A program made the translations under genes and the position numbers. Source: Nocardioides luti (GTDB lineage: Bacteria; Actinomycetota; Actinomycetes; Propionibacteriales; Nocardioidaceae). Taken from it: a stretch of 64,000 nucleotides of DNA. Positions 56,042 to 64,000 of the stretch are shown here, one piece after another. The stretch covers positions 2,418,001 to 2,482,000 of the forward strand of contig NZ_JACKXE010000001.1 of the NCBI RefSeq assembly GCF_014212315.1, in the 5' to 3' direction. The notes under the pieces were generated by a model. The model had not been told where the DNA came from. It saw only the letters and a program-made list of their open reading frames with translations, and ran no database searches. Position 1 is the first letter of the stretch. Each line of letters opens with the position of its first letter.

Positions 56042-57823
56042 ATGCACTTCGTGGGCGTCGACCTCGCCTGGGGCGAGCGCAAGCCCACCGGTCTCGCGGT
56101 CCTCGACGACGGCGGACGCCTCGTCCACGTCTCGGCCGCGGGCGACGACGACGAGATCGCGGCCGCGCTGGCGGCGTACGTCGAGGGCGACTGCCTCGTC
56201 GCGCTCGACGCCCCGCTCATCGTGCGCAACGCCACCGGCAACCGGCCCGCCGAGGCGGCGCTGAACAAGGACTTCGCGCGCTTCGACGCGGGCGCGCACC
56301 CGGTGAACACGTCCAAGAAGGAGATCGGGGACACCCCGCGGGGCGCGCGGCTGAGCTCGCGGCTCGGCCTCGACATGAACCCGCGGTCGGGGCGGGCGCG
56401 GCGCGCGATCGAGGTCTACCCGCACCCGGCGACGGTGTCGCTGTTCCGGCTGGGGCGGACGCTGAAGTACAAGAACAAGCCCGGCCGCACCTTCGAGCAG
56501 CTCCGCGGCGAGCTGGTCGTGCTCATGGGCCTGCTCGAGACGCTGGCGGTCGCCGAGCCCGCGATGACCGTGACCGGGCCGGCCTGGTCGGCGCTCGTGC
56601 GCCAGGTCGAGGCGGCCACCCGGAAGAGCGAGCTGCGCGTGGTCGAGGACCAGGTCGACGCGGTCGTCTGCGCCTACGTCGCGCTGCACAGCGTCCGCGA
56701 GCCGGGGGCGGTGACGACGTACGGCGACTTCGAGAACGGCTACATCGTCACGCCCACGCTGCCGGCCGGGCACCGGCCGACGCCCCGCGAGCGGGTGGTG
56801 CGCGAGGCCGTGGACCCCGTCCGCGCGGCGGTGCAGGAGTACGCCGAACGGCACGTCGAGCTGCGGGGGGCCGCCGACGAGTTCGTCGCGCTGGTCACGA
56901 CCATCCTCGACGACGCGGGCATCAACTACCTGAGCGTCACCGGGCGGGCCAAGGGGGTGGCGTCGTTCGCCGCGAAGGCCGCCCGCACCCTCGACGGCGA
57001 GCTGGTCTTCGCCGACCCGCTGCGCGACATCACCGACCAGATCGGCGTCCGCGTCATCACCTACGTGCACAGCGACGTCGCCGCGGTGGCCGACCTGCTC
57101 GACGACCAGGTGGTCGTGATCGACGACCGGGACATGGGTCAGGAGACCGCGAGCGAGGGCCGCTTCGGCTACGCGAGCCGGCACCTGCTGATCTCGCTGG
57201 ACCCGGCCCGCGAGGCCGCCCACGAGGCCCTGCGCGGTCGGCGGGCGCAGATCCAGATCCGCACCGTGCTGCAGCACGCGTGGGCGGAGTTCGAGCACGA
57301 CATCCGCTACAAGGGCGAGATCCCCGACGAGCACGCGCGCGACTTCGACCGGCGCTTCACGCTGGCGGCCGGCCTGCTCGAGCTCGCCGACCGGGAGTTC
57401 TCCACGATCCGCGACCGGCTGCAGGCCGGGATGACCGGCGCCCGCACCGAGCCCGAGGACGACGACCCGCGGATCAGTGCGCGCGAGCTGGCGGCGTTCC
57501 TCGCCGGGCAGTACGCCGACGCGGGCTGGTCGCGCACCGACCACTACGAGTGGATCTCGGGGCTGCTGCTCGAGCTCGGCGTCACCTCCCTCGAGGAGCT
57601 CGGCGACGTGCTGCGCGGCCTCGACTCGGCGGCCCTGGTCGAGCGGATGGCCTACCGCTACCCGCCCGGCGCCGTACGCCGTCTGGACGACGCGCTGCTG
57701 GCCGGCTTCGGCGACCGGTACGTCGCCCTGCACGGCAACGCGCACCGCTCGGCGGCCCTGGAGACGCGGCTGGCCAAGCTGCGCGGGGAGGCCGCCGCGG
57801 GCGGCGAGGGGGAGGGGTCCTGA
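56042..57823 (+). CDS. DUF429 (RNase H-like) - RelA/SpoT synthetase fusion protein
   Basis: A 593-residue two-domain protein. Residues 1-245 are DUF429: MHFVGVDLAWGERKPTGLAV, VALDAPLIV with an Asp, AIEVYPHPATVSLFRLGR and VEDQVDAVVCAYVAL, the acidic pattern of an RNase H-like nuclease. Residues about 255-440 are a (p)ppGpp-synthetase-like RelA/SpoT domain: GRAKGVASFAAKAARTL, DPLRDITDQIGVRVITYVHS and QIQIRTVLQHAWAEFEHDIR. The usual acidic residue of E-x-Q-I-R-T is Gln here, so activity is uncertain. A helical C-terminal region (about 450-593) follows. There is no HD hydrolase domain. ATG 56042; the stop overlaps a DUF1801 gene (TGATG). It may be an alarmone-linked stress or defence effector. 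Confidence 0.85.
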   Translation: MHFVGVDLAWGERKPTGLAVLDDGGRLVHVSAAGDDDEIAAALAAYVEGDCLVALDAPLIVRNATGNRPAEAALNKDFARFDAGAHPVNTSKKEIGDTPRGARLSSRLGLDMNPRSGRARRAIEVYPHPATVSLFRLGRTLKYKNKPGRTFEQLRGELVVLMGLLETLAVAEPAMTVTGPAWSALVRQVEAATRKSELRVVEDQVDAVVCAYVALHSVREPGAVTTYGDFENGYIVTPTLPAGHRPTPRERVVREAVDPVRAAVQEYAERHVELRGAADEFVALVTTILDDAGINYLSVTGRAKGVASFAAKAARTLDGELVFADPLRDITDQIGVRVITYVHSDVAAVADLLDDQVVVIDDRDMGQETASEGRFGYASRHLLISLDPAREAAHEALRGRRAQIQIRTVLQHAWAEFEHDIRYKGEIPDEHARDFDRRFTLAAGLLELADREFSTIRDRLQAGMTGARTEPEDDDPRISARELAAFLAGQYADAGWSRTDHYEWISGLLLELGVTSLEELGDVLRGLDSAALVERMAYRYPPGAVRRLDDALLAGFGDRYVALHGNAHRSAALETRLAKLRGEAAAGGEGEGS

Positions 57824-58173
57824 TGGCCAGGAAGTTCGCGGACGTCGAGTCCTACCTCGCCTCCTTCCCCGACGACGTCCGGGCGGTGCTCGAGGCGGTG
57901 CGGCGCGCGGTGCTCCGGGCGGTGCCGGACGCCGAGGAGACGATCGCCTACGACATGCCGACCTACCGCCTCGACGGCACCGCGCTGGTGCACTTCGCGG
58001 GGTGGACGACGTTCGTCAGCCTCTATCCCATGCCGGTCTTCGAGGGCGCGCTCGAGACCGAGCTGGCGGCGTACCGCGCCACCCGCGGGACCGGCCGCTT
58101 CCCGCTCGACCGGCCGATCCCCTACGACCTGATCGAGCAGGTCGTCCGGGCGATGGCGGCCGCGCGGAGCTAG
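57823..58173 (+). CDS. DUF1801-type YdhG-like protein
   Basis: A 116-residue protein of the iron-chaperone-like DUF1801/YdhG family. FADVESYLASFPDDVRAVLE is the usual opening, then AVPDAEETIAYDMPTYRLDG and VHFAGWTTFVSLYPMPVFEG, and the end FPLDRPIPYDLIEQVVRAMA. The biochemical role of this family is not settled. The ATG overlaps the fusion gene stop (TGATG), so it is coexpressed with the DUF429-RelA/SpoT protein and could be its partner. Its TAG stop lies in a CTAG that also supplies the stop of the convergent GNAT gene. Confidence 0.85.
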   Translation: MARKFADVESYLASFPDDVRAVLEAVRRAVLRAVPDAEETIAYDMPTYRLDGTALVHFAGWTTFVSLYPMPVFEGALETELAAYRATRGTGRFPLDRPIPYDLIEQVVRAMAAARS

Positions 58174-59159
58174 TGCCCGACCAGCCGGTGCACGCGGGTG
58201 AACGTGTCGCGGTAGCCCAGCCGGCGCCAGGCCCGTGACGACAGCAGGTTGGTCTCGCGCCAGTCGGTGACCAGCGAGGTGTAGCCGGCCCCGTGCGCCC
58301 AGGCGCCGACCGCGTCGCCGACCGCGCGGCCGGCGCCGAGCCCGCGCGCCTCGGGCAGCACCGCGGCGAAGCCGAGGAACGCCGCGTGCTCGGGGCGGGC
58401 CGGGCCGGTGTGGCTGGACGACTTCTCGAGCGGGCAGCCGACCGCGCTGCCGACGACCCGCCCCTCGTGCTCGACCACGAAGGTGGTGAACGTCGGGTCG
58501 TCGAAGTCCTCGGTCCACTCGGCCACGGACTCCTCGTAGGAGCCCAGCGGCCCCGAGGAGAAGCACGGGGCGAGGCCCTGGTGCCGGGGCAGCACGTTCT
58601 CCAGCGTGGCCAGGGCGGGGATGTCGTCACGGGTGGGGCGGCGCACGACGAGGCCGTCGCGCGGGGGAGGTACGTCGGCGGGCGGCGACTGCACGGCGTG
58701 GGTGTGCTGGTGCCCGAAGGCGAGGCGGAACCACGCGCTCGCGAGCGCGGTGTCGTGGGCCGGCAGCAGCGCGTAGTGGGCGGTCCGGCCCTCGTCGACC
58801 CAGCGGGTGGCGGCCTCGGCGTACAGCTCCCGGGCCAGGTCGGTGCGCTCGTGGTCGGGCAGGTCGGTGTCGACGGCGTGCCCGGCGGACTCGACCCAGA
58901 CGTTGGGTCCCCAGGTGGGGCTGGGCTTCGCGGCGCCGAGGAGGTAGCCGACCACGTCGCCGCCCCGGGTCGCGACGGCGCCGGAGGCCTCGGCCGCGCC
59001 GAGCTCGTCGGCAAGGGCCGCGGTGGCGGCGGCGGGGTCCTCGAAGTCCTCGGGCAGGAGCGGCTCGGCGGCACGGTGGTGGCGGTGCCGCTGCGCGAGC
59101 AGGCGTCCGGCCGCAGCCAGGTGCTCCTCGGCGAACGGGTGGAGCTCGGTGCGGGTCAT
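58170..59159 (-). CDS. Tandem GNAT acetyltransferase
   Basis: A 329-residue protein with two GNAT-like halves. The N-terminal half (MTRTELHPFAEEHLAAAGRL, VVGYLLGAA) looks degenerate. The C-terminal half has the acetyl-CoA loop VLPEARGLGAGRAVGDAVGA, VEHEGRVVGSAVG and WRETNLLSSRAWRRLGY. ATG 59159 is chosen because residues upstream are an Arg/Pro-rich run. Two-domain GNATs acetylate varied small molecules; the substrate is unknown. It is convergent with the DUF1801 gene, sharing the CTAG stop. Confidence 0.83.
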   Translation of the reverse strand: MTRTELHPFAEEHLAAAGRLLAQRHRHHRAAEPLLPEDFEDPAAATAALADELGAAEASGAVATRGGDVVGYLLGAAKPSPTWGPNVWVESAGHAVDTDLPDHERTDLARELYAEAATRWVDEGRTAHYALLPAHDTALASAWFRLAFGHQHTHAVQSPPADVPPPRDGLVVRRPTRDDIPALATLENVLPRHQGLAPCFSSGPLGSYEESVAEWTEDFDDPTFTTFVVEHEGRVVGSAVGCPLEKSSSHTGPARPEHAAFLGFAAVLPEARGLGAGRAVGDAVGAWAHGAGYTSLVTDWRETNLLSSRAWRRLGYRDTFTRVHRLVGH

Positions 59160-59286
59160 GGGCTCAGGGTAGGGAGCCCCCGCCGGTCGGGGCCGCTGGT
59201 TTTCCCGGTGGGCTGGTCCTGGTGGCCGGGGTCTTGGCGCGCGCTTGGTTCGCGGCGTGTGCCCCACGACGCGCCGGGGCGCGTCC

Positions 59287-60510
59287 TCAGGCACACGGGG
59301 CGAGCAGGCGTCGCCGGATCGCCGGTTGGGCCGCGGCCAGCACCAGGCAGAGCGCCGCGACGACGGTCCAGGTCAGGACCGGGCCACCGTGCACCAAGAG
59401 CTGGGTGCCGAGCAGCGGCGCCACGATCGCGGCGAGACCCCAGCTGGTGCCGTACACCGCCAGGTAGCGGCCCCGGGCGTGGGCCGGCGACACGTCGACC
59501 ACCACGGCGTACGCCCGGCCGAGCAGCACCAGGTCGCCCAGCGCGGTGAGGAGGGTCGCGACGGCGAACCCCGCGCGGCTGGTGACGAGGCCGGTGAGCA
59601 GCAGCCCGGCGGCCAGGACGAGGTAGCCGAGCGTCATCGCCCGGAAGTCGTCGAGCCGGCGCAGGTGGGGGAGCCGTAGCAGGGGCTGGCCGAGCACCAT
59701 CGTGGCCGCCCCGAGGGTGAGGAGCAGCCCGAGCGTGGACGCCGGCAGGCCGCGGCCGGTCAGGGTCAGCGGCAGCGCGATCGTCACCTGCAGGTAGACC
59801 ACGGCGAAGACCGTGCCGGTGCCGAGCAGGAGGAGCAGGCGGCGGTCGGACCAGGGGCGTACGCCGGCAGACTCCCGTCCGGGGTCGTCCGTCTGCTCGG
59901 GTGGCGCCGGGCGGCCGCCCGGGAGCAGTGCGGCGACGACCGCGGCGCAGGCCAGGCAGCTCGCGGCGTCGGCGACCAGCAGCCAGCGCAGGTCGAGGCC
60001 AGCGAGCGCGGCGGCCAGGAGCCCGGCGCCCATGCCCGCGCCGGCCATGGCCGCGCCGAGCAGCGAGAAGGCGACCGCCCGCTGCTCGGGGAGGGTGACG
60101 TCGGCGATGATCGCCTGGCTGGGTGGCTCGTAGATCTCGAAGGCCAGCCCCAGCAGCACCACCGCGACGGCCGCTTGCACGAGGGACCCGGCGAGCGCGA
60201 CGCCGAGCTGGGCGGCGGCCGTCCCGACCAGGCCGACCAGGATCGTGGCCCGGGTGCCGATCCGGTCCGAGAGCCGCCCGCCGAACAGCCGCGACGGGAT
60301 CGTCGCGAGCCCGAAGCCGGCCAGGAGGTAGCCCGCCGTCGCGACGGACGCGTCGTACGACCCCACGAGGACGACCGCCAGGAACGGCAGCGTGAGGGCG
60401 CCGAGCCGGTTCACCGCACGGGCGAGCACCAGGGCCCAGACGACGGCGGGCAGTCGCCGCCACGACGTCGTGCCTCGGGTGTCACTGGTGTCGGCTAGGT
60501 TGGTGGTCAC
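59287..60510 (-). CDS. MFS transporter
   Basis: A major facilitator protein of about 407 residues with 12 hydrophobic helices. The first helix segment includes NRLGALTLPFLAVVLV, the loop 2-3 signature is RLFGGRLSDRIGTRATI, and FEIYEPPSQAIIADV follows helix 5. A central cytoplasmic loop (ALLPGGRPAPPEQTDDPGRE) separates the two halves. I place the start at GTG 60510 because the longer frame (ATG 60555) would overlap the divergent regulator gene; leaderless initiation is possible. Its probable regulator is the adjacent CGNR-type protein. Substrate unknown. Confidence 0.85.
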   Translation of the reverse strand: MTTNLADTSDTRGTTSWRRLPAVVWALVLARAVNRLGALTLPFLAVVLVGSYDASVATAGYLLAGFGLATIPSRLFGGRLSDRIGTRATILVGLVGTAAAQLGVALAGSLVQAAVAVVLLGLAFEIYEPPSQAIIADVTLPEQRAVAFSLLGAAMAGAGMGAGLLAAALAGLDLRWLLVADAASCLACAAVVAALLPGGRPAPPEQTDDPGRESAGVRPWSDRRLLLLLGTGTVFAVVYLQVTIALPLTLTGRGLPASTLGLLLTLGAATMVLGQPLLRLPHLRRLDDFRAMTLGYLVLAAGLLLTGLVTSRAGFAVATLLTALGDLVLLGRAYAVVVDVSPAHARGRYLAVYGTSWGLAAIVAPLLGTQLLVHGGPVLTWTVVAALCLVLAAAQPAIRRRLLAPCA

Positions 60511-60533
60511 GGACGGGAACTCTAGGGAGATGG

Positions 60534-61118
60534 GTGGTGACTGGTCAAGTGGCATTCGACAGTCACGTGGTGACGCTGGTGGAGGTGGCGGCCCGGCTGG
60601 TCAACCACCTGACGTCCGGCTGGTCCGCGGGCCAGGAGGTCGCGGCGCCGCAGGGAGCGGCTCGGGTGACGGGGACGGCCGAGGCCCTCGGGGGCGACGG
60701 TCGTCGGACGCCCCGGGTGAGCCCTGCCGAGGCCGACGCGCTGGCCGGTCACGCCGCGTCGTTCCGGGCGGTCTTCGAGGCCGTACACGAGGACGACGTC
60801 GCGTCCGCGGTCGTGCTGCTGAACACGGCGCTGGCGGCGACGGGCGCGCGACCGCAGCTCGACCCGCTCCCGGAGGGAGGCGGCTGGCACGTGCACTTCC
60901 ACGGGTCGGACGACAGCCTCGCGGTCGGGTGGGCGGCCGGCTGCACGGCCGGCCTCGCGCTCGCGGTCGGCTCCGACCTGGCGGGCCGGCTGGGTGTCTG
61001 CGGCGCCGAGCGCTGCGACCGCGTGTTCGTGGACCTGTCGCGCAACGCCGGCCGGCGCTTCTGCTCGACCGCCTGCCAGAACCGCACCAAGACGGCGGCG
61101 TACCGCGCACGCCGCTGA
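60534..61118 (+). CDS. CGNR zinc-finger/ABATE-domain regulator
   Basis: A 194-residue protein. The N-terminal ABATE-type region includes VTLVEVAARLVNHLTSGWSA and DALAGHAASFRAVFEAVHED. The C-terminal CGNR zinc finger is VCGAERCDRVFVDLSRN with RRFCSTACQNRTKTAAYR, where four cysteines bind zinc and the basic end contacts DNA. Start GTG 60534 or 60537, following AGGGAGA. It is divergent from the MFS gene, with start codons only about 25 bases apart, a classic arrangement for a transporter and its local repressor. Confidence 0.88.
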   Translation: MVTGQVAFDSHVVTLVEVAARLVNHLTSGWSAGQEVAAPQGAARVTGTAEALGGDGRRTPRVSPAEADALAGHAASFRAVFEAVHEDDVASAVVLLNTALAATGARPQLDPLPEGGGWHVHFHGSDDSLAVGWAAGCTAGLALAVGSDLAGRLGVCGAERCDRVFVDLSRNAGRRFCSTACQNRTKTAAYRARR

Positions 61119-61195
61119 GGCCGCCGCGAACCGATCCGGGTCTTGCGGCATCGGACTCCCGAACGCCCGTCCATTCGCGCGAGGAGAGCCCCCTG

Positions 61196-62428
61196 ATGCC
61201 TACGACCACGCCCACCATCCCTGTCCCCCTGGCCATGGCGGTCCTGGCGTTGCTGCTCGGTGGTGGCCTCGCGCTCACACCCGGCGGAACGGCCCGAGCG
61301 ACGACCGTCGCCGCGGACGCCCCCCGCTGCCACGGCCTGCGCGCCACCATCGTGGGGACCTCGGGCCCGGACGTCCTCGAGGGCACGCGGCACCGGGACG
61401 TGATCGTCGGCCTGGGCGGGCTCGACTCGATCCGGGGCGGCGGTGGCGACGACGTGATCTGCGGCGGCCCGAACCCCACGGACCAGGGGCCCGACGGGCC
61501 GATCGTCGAGACGCTCGAGGGCGGGCCGGGCGATGACCTGTTGCTCGGCGGTCCGGGGGAGGACGTGCTGGTCGGCGACGACGGGAACGACGTTCTGAGG
61601 GGCGGGCTGTCGCGGGACGGCCTGGACGGCGGGGACGGGAGGGACCGGCTGCTCGGGGAGGCGGGACCGGACTACCTGCGGGAGGGGCCCGGGGCGGGTC
61701 GGGTCGTCGGTGGCACGGGCGACGACCAGGTGGAGGGCGGGGCCGGCGACGACACCCTCCGCGGTGCGGGGGGTGACGACGTCCTGGTCGGCGACCAAGG
61801 TGACGACCGCCTGGACGGTGGTCCCGGGCGTGACGTGGCGGAGTACCAAGCCATCCAGTCGCGCTACAGCTCCTCCAGCCATCGTGAGCCGATCCGGGTG
61901 GACCTGCAGCGCGGAGTGGGTGGAGGTCGGCACTTCGGCCGCGACCGGCTCCTGCGCGTGGAGGACGTCTACACGGGTGACGGGAACGACGTGCTGGTCG
62001 GGGACCGCCACGCCAACACGTTCTACACCGCGGAGGGCACGGCGACGGTCCGCGGCGGTGGCGGTCGTGACCGGCTGAGCTTCGACTCGGCGAGGATCGA
62101 CCACTCCAGCGGTGCGGCCGTGCACATCGACCTGTCGATCGGGGTGGCGAGGTACCAGCAGGACGACATCCGCTTCACGTCGATCGAGGACGTGACCGGG
62201 ACGACCTCCAACGACGTGATCCGAGGTGACGCCGCGCGCAACCACCTCGTCGGGGGAGGGGGCGAGGACGTCGTCCGAGGACGTGGAGGTCGCGACCTTG
62301 TCGAGGGCCGGGGCGGGGACGACGACCTCGACGGTGGCGCTGGGGTGAACGTCATCGTGGGCGGGCCGGGCAACGACCTGTGCCGGCGGCCGTCGACCGG
62401 CCGGCGTGCCACGGAGTGCGAGCGCTAG
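61196..62428 (+). CDS. Secreted RTX calcium-binding repeat protein
   Basis: A 410-residue secreted protein. The signal peptide (PLAMAVLALLLGGGLALTPG) is cleaved near ARATTVAA. Most of the rest is glycine/aspartate nonapeptide repeats of the GGxGxDxUx type (for example GGGGDDVICGG, GGPGDDLLLGG, GDDGNDVLRGG, GGAGDDTLRGA, GGPGNDLCRR), which form a calcium-bound beta-roll. Two non-repeat inserts (IRVDLQRGVGGGRHFGRDRL and VHIDLSIGVARYQQDDIRFT) interrupt the roll. No catalytic domain is present. ATG 61196 follows GAGGAGAGCC. It is likely an exported structural or surface protein. Confidence 0.88.
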   Translation: MPTTTPTIPVPLAMAVLALLLGGGLALTPGGTARATTVAADAPRCHGLRATIVGTSGPDVLEGTRHRDVIVGLGGLDSIRGGGGDDVICGGPNPTDQGPDGPIVETLEGGPGDDLLLGGPGEDVLVGDDGNDVLRGGLSRDGLDGGDGRDRLLGEAGPDYLREGPGAGRVVGGTGDDQVEGGAGDDTLRGAGGDDVLVGDQGDDRLDGGPGRDVAEYQAIQSRYSSSSHREPIRVDLQRGVGGGRHFGRDRLLRVEDVYTGDGNDVLVGDRHANTFYTAEGTATVRGGGGRDRLSFDSARIDHSSGAAVHIDLSIGVARYQQDDIRFTSIEDVTGTTSNDVIRGDAARNHLVGGGGEDVVRGRGGRDLVEGRGGDDDLDGGAGVNVIVGGPGNDLCRRPSTGRRATECER

Positions 62429-62459
62429 TTTCCGCGCGCCTCCGGGTGCGATCACTAGT

Positions 62460-62496
62460 TGCTTGTCATGACAAAGCACCTTTATGCTGACAAGCA
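62460..62496. promoter_or_regulatory. Operator-like palindromes before psuK
   Basis: TTGTCATGACAA (62463-62474) is a perfect 12-bp palindrome. TGCTTGTCA (62460-62468) is also inverted as TGACAAGCA at 62488-62496, over the start codon. Three TTGTCA-type half-sites thus surround the kinase start, a good candidate operator for the HTH domain of the kinase itself. Confidence 0.6.
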
Positions 62497-63602
62497 TGAG
62501 CCTCACGGACCGCGAGCAGGAGATCGTCGCGCTGCTGCGCCGCGACCCGCTCATCGGGTCCGAGGCGATCGCTGACGCGCTCGGCACCACGCGGCAGGCG
62601 GTCAACGTCCACCTGTCCAACCTGGGCAAGAAGGGCGTGATCCTCGGCCGGGGCTACGTCCTGAGCGAGGCGCCCGCCGTGGTCGTCATCGGCGGCGCCA
62701 ACATGGACGTCAAGGCGCGCAGCACCCGCACCGCGGTCGTGGCCACCAGCAACCCGGGCACCGGGTCGATGGCGCCGGGCGGGGTGGGCCGCAACATCGC
62801 GGAGAACCTCGCCCGCCTCGGCACCCGCACCCACCTCGTCGCGGCCATCGGCAGCGACGCCCTCGGTGACCAGGTGCTCGCGGCGACCTCGGCCGCCGGC
62901 GTGCACGTCGAGCACGTACGCCGGAGCGCGCGGGCGACCGGCACCTACACCGCGGTCCTCGACGCGACGGGGGAGCTGGTCGTGGCGGTGGCCGACATGA
63001 CCGCGACCGACGAGCTGGGCCCGGACCGGGTGAACGCCGCGCGGGACCTGGTCACCACGGCCGGTCTGCTCGTCCTCGACGGCAACCTCGCGCCCGACAC
63101 CCTCGCCTTCGCGGTCGAGCTGGCTGCCGCGGCGGGTGTGCGCACCGTCCTCGAGCCGGTCAGCGTGCCCAAGGCCGCGGCCGCCGCGCACCTCGTCGAG
63201 GCGTCCCGCCCGCTGTTCGCCATCACCCCCAACCGCGACGAGCTGGCCGCGCTGACCGGCCTCCGGGTCGGCACCGACCGGCAGGTCCGCGCGGCGGCGC
63301 GGCAGCTCCACGACCGGGGCGTCACCCACGTGTGGGTGCGCCTCGGTGCCCGCGGTTCGCTCCTCAGCAGTCCCGACGGCGAGGTCGCCCTGGCCGCGGT
63401 GCCCGCCGACGTCGTCGACGTCACCGGGGCCGGTGACGCGCTGCTCGCGGCGTTCTGCCACGGGATCCTCGCCGGTGACGATCCGGCCGCCGCCGCGGCG
63501 TACGCCCATGCCGCCGCCGCCCTCACCATCGCCAGCACCCACACCGTCCGGCCGGACCTGACCGACCGCCTCGTGCGCACCCGACTGAAGGAAGCCCCAT
63601 GA
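62496..63602 (+). CDS. psuK: HTH-PfkB kinase, probable pseudouridine kinase
   Basis: A protein of about 368 residues. It begins with a winged helix-turn-helix ([40 protein letters not shown]) and continues as a ribokinase-family sugar kinase. [11 protein letters not shown] and [16 protein letters not shown] are the PfkB-1 region, [15 protein letters not shown] follows, and PfkB-2 is [17 protein letters not shown] with the catalytic Asp. The gene next to it, overlapping by ATGA, is a pseudouridine-5'-phosphate glycosidase, which makes pseudouridine the likely substrate. ATG 62496 is used; ATG 62484 adds four residues. The HTH domain may autoregulate through the palindromes at its start. Confidence 0.88.
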   Translation: MSLTDREQEIVALLRRDPLIGSEAIADALGTTRQAVNVHLSNLGKKGVILGRGYVLSEAPAVVVIGGANMDVKARSTRTAVVATSNPGTGSMAPGGVGRNIAENLARLGTRTHLVAAIGSDALGDQVLAATSAAGVHVEHVRRSARATGTYTAVLDATGELVVAVADMTATDELGPDRVNAARDLVTTAGLLVLDGNLAPDTLAFAVELAAAAGVRTVLEPVSVPKAAAAAHLVEASRPLFAITPNRDELAALTGLRVGTDRQVRAAARQLHDRGVTHVWVRLGARGSLLSSPDGEVALAAVPADVVDVTGAGDALLAAFCHGILAGDDPAAAAAYAHAAAALTIASTHTVRPDLTDRLVRTRLKEAP

Positions 63603-64000
63603 CCCACCCCCTGCTCACCGTCACCGACGAGGTGGCCCAGGCGCTCGCCGACGGCGCCCCCGTGGTCGCGCTGGAGAGCACGATCATCAGCCACGGCATG
63701 CCCTACCCCCAGAACGTCGCCATGGCGCTCGAGGTCGAGGGCATCATCCGCGAGCACGGCGCCGTGCCGGCCACCATCGCGGTGCTCGACGGCCGGCCGC
63801 GGATCGGGCTGACCGGCGACGACCTCGAGCTGCTCGCGAGCCACCCCGACGTGCTCAAGGTCAGCGTCCGCGACCTGCCGTACGTCGTGGCGCGCGGCGT
63901 CCACGGCGCGACGACCGTCGCGGCGACGATGCGGCTCGCCGCGCTGGCAGGCATCCGCACCTTCGTCACCGGTGGTCTGGGCGGGGTGCACCGCGGCGCC
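63599..64000 (+). CDS. psuG: Pseudouridine-5'-phosphate glycosidase (N-terminal part)
   Basis: PsuG splits pseudouridine-5'-phosphate into uracil and ribose-5-phosphate, a Mn-dependent reaction. The first 134 codons are in the window. [20 protein letters not shown] is the family signature near residue 25. [17 protein letters not shown] and [20 protein letters not shown] include catalytic residues, and [13 protein letters not shown] follows at the right edge. The start ATG overlaps the psuK stop (ATGA). The gene is cut by the window end. Confidence 0.95.
   Translation, partial: MTHPLLTVTDEVAQALADGAPVVALESTIISHGMPYPQNVAMALEVEGIIREHGAVPATIAVLDGRPRIGLTGDDLELLASHPDVLKVSVRDLPYVVARGVHGATTVAATMRLAALAGIRTFVTGGLGGVHRGA

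Noticed and set aside
61400-62400. Tandem DNA repeats as a mobile or CRISPR-like element
   Set aside because: The periodicity is that of RTX nonapeptide codons within one secreted protein.

Overview
The window is origin-proximal chromosome from a very GC-rich actinobacterium, most likely a member of the Nocardioidaceae (Nocardioides-like). The evidence is the gene order (yidC tail, jag, rsmG, parA, parB; then alaA, GNAT, trxA, trxB, anti-sigma, ECF sigma factor, pseudokinase, murJ, DUF6049-type secreted protein and CCA-adding enzyme; then PadR, ino1, a class A penicillin-binding protein, rpsF, ssb, rpsR, rplI and dnaB), many GTG and TTG starts, and GTGA/ATGA stop-start overlaps. The replication origin should lie a few kb to the left of base 1. 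I see no tRNA, rRNA, CRISPR array, insertion sequence or prophage.

Region by region. 1-4000 is the chromosome-segregation block, with two near-perfect parS sites inside coding sequence and DnaA-box-like motifs in the 5' part of parA. 4200-8500 holds an acyltransferase, an alanine-type aminotransferase, a GNAT enzyme and thioredoxin plus its reductase. 8580-17833 is the cell-wall and stress block (anti-sigma, sigma, pseudokinase, MurJ flippase, secreted protein, divergent CCA-adding enzyme). 17990-23006 has an SRPBCC protein, a long non-coding composite repeat and a large secreted M6-type metalloprotease. 23195-31912 carries inositol-phosphate synthase with a PadR regulator, a bifunctional penicillin-binding protein, a GT87-like membrane protein, an alanine-racemase-fold/FemX pair and endonuclease IV. 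31957-38349 is accessory: a degenerate GH16-like secreted protein, a DNA-binding-domain/threonine-dehydratase fusion, a coupled cluster of membrane-anchored paralogues and a serine/threonine kinase. 38579-45525 is the ribosomal/replication block (rpsF-ssb-rpsR-rplI, MATE exporter, dnaB). 45645-64000 is mixed accessory content: lipoproteins, a sialidase-like propeller protein, a STAS protein, an FMN-dependent hydroxyacid oxidase, a DUF6351-like secreted protein, a DUF429-RelA/SpoT fusion, MFS/CGNR, an RTX protein and the start of a pseudouridine catabolic operon.

How the genes fit together. ParA, ParB and parS segregate the origin. MurJ, the pseudokinase, the penicillin-binding protein, FemX and its racemase-like partner all point at peptidoglycan assembly. 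The ECF sigma factor, its membrane anti-sigma candidate and TrxAB form an oxidative/envelope stress module. The rpsF operon and dnaB couple translation with replication.

The most unusual signals are: (i) a composite non-coding element present twice in opposite orientation (about 18485-18969 and 53139-53610), built from four hairpin units with a conserved inner stem and outer stems that differ in sequence but stay complementary; (ii) a single protein joining a DUF429 RNase H-like domain to a RelA/SpoT alarmone-synthetase domain; (iii) a helix-turn-helix domain fused to a threonine dehydratase; (iv) a DnaA-box palindrome and repeated CCTGTGG motifs upstream of dnaB. All statements come from reading the sequence; no database search or folding calculation was run.
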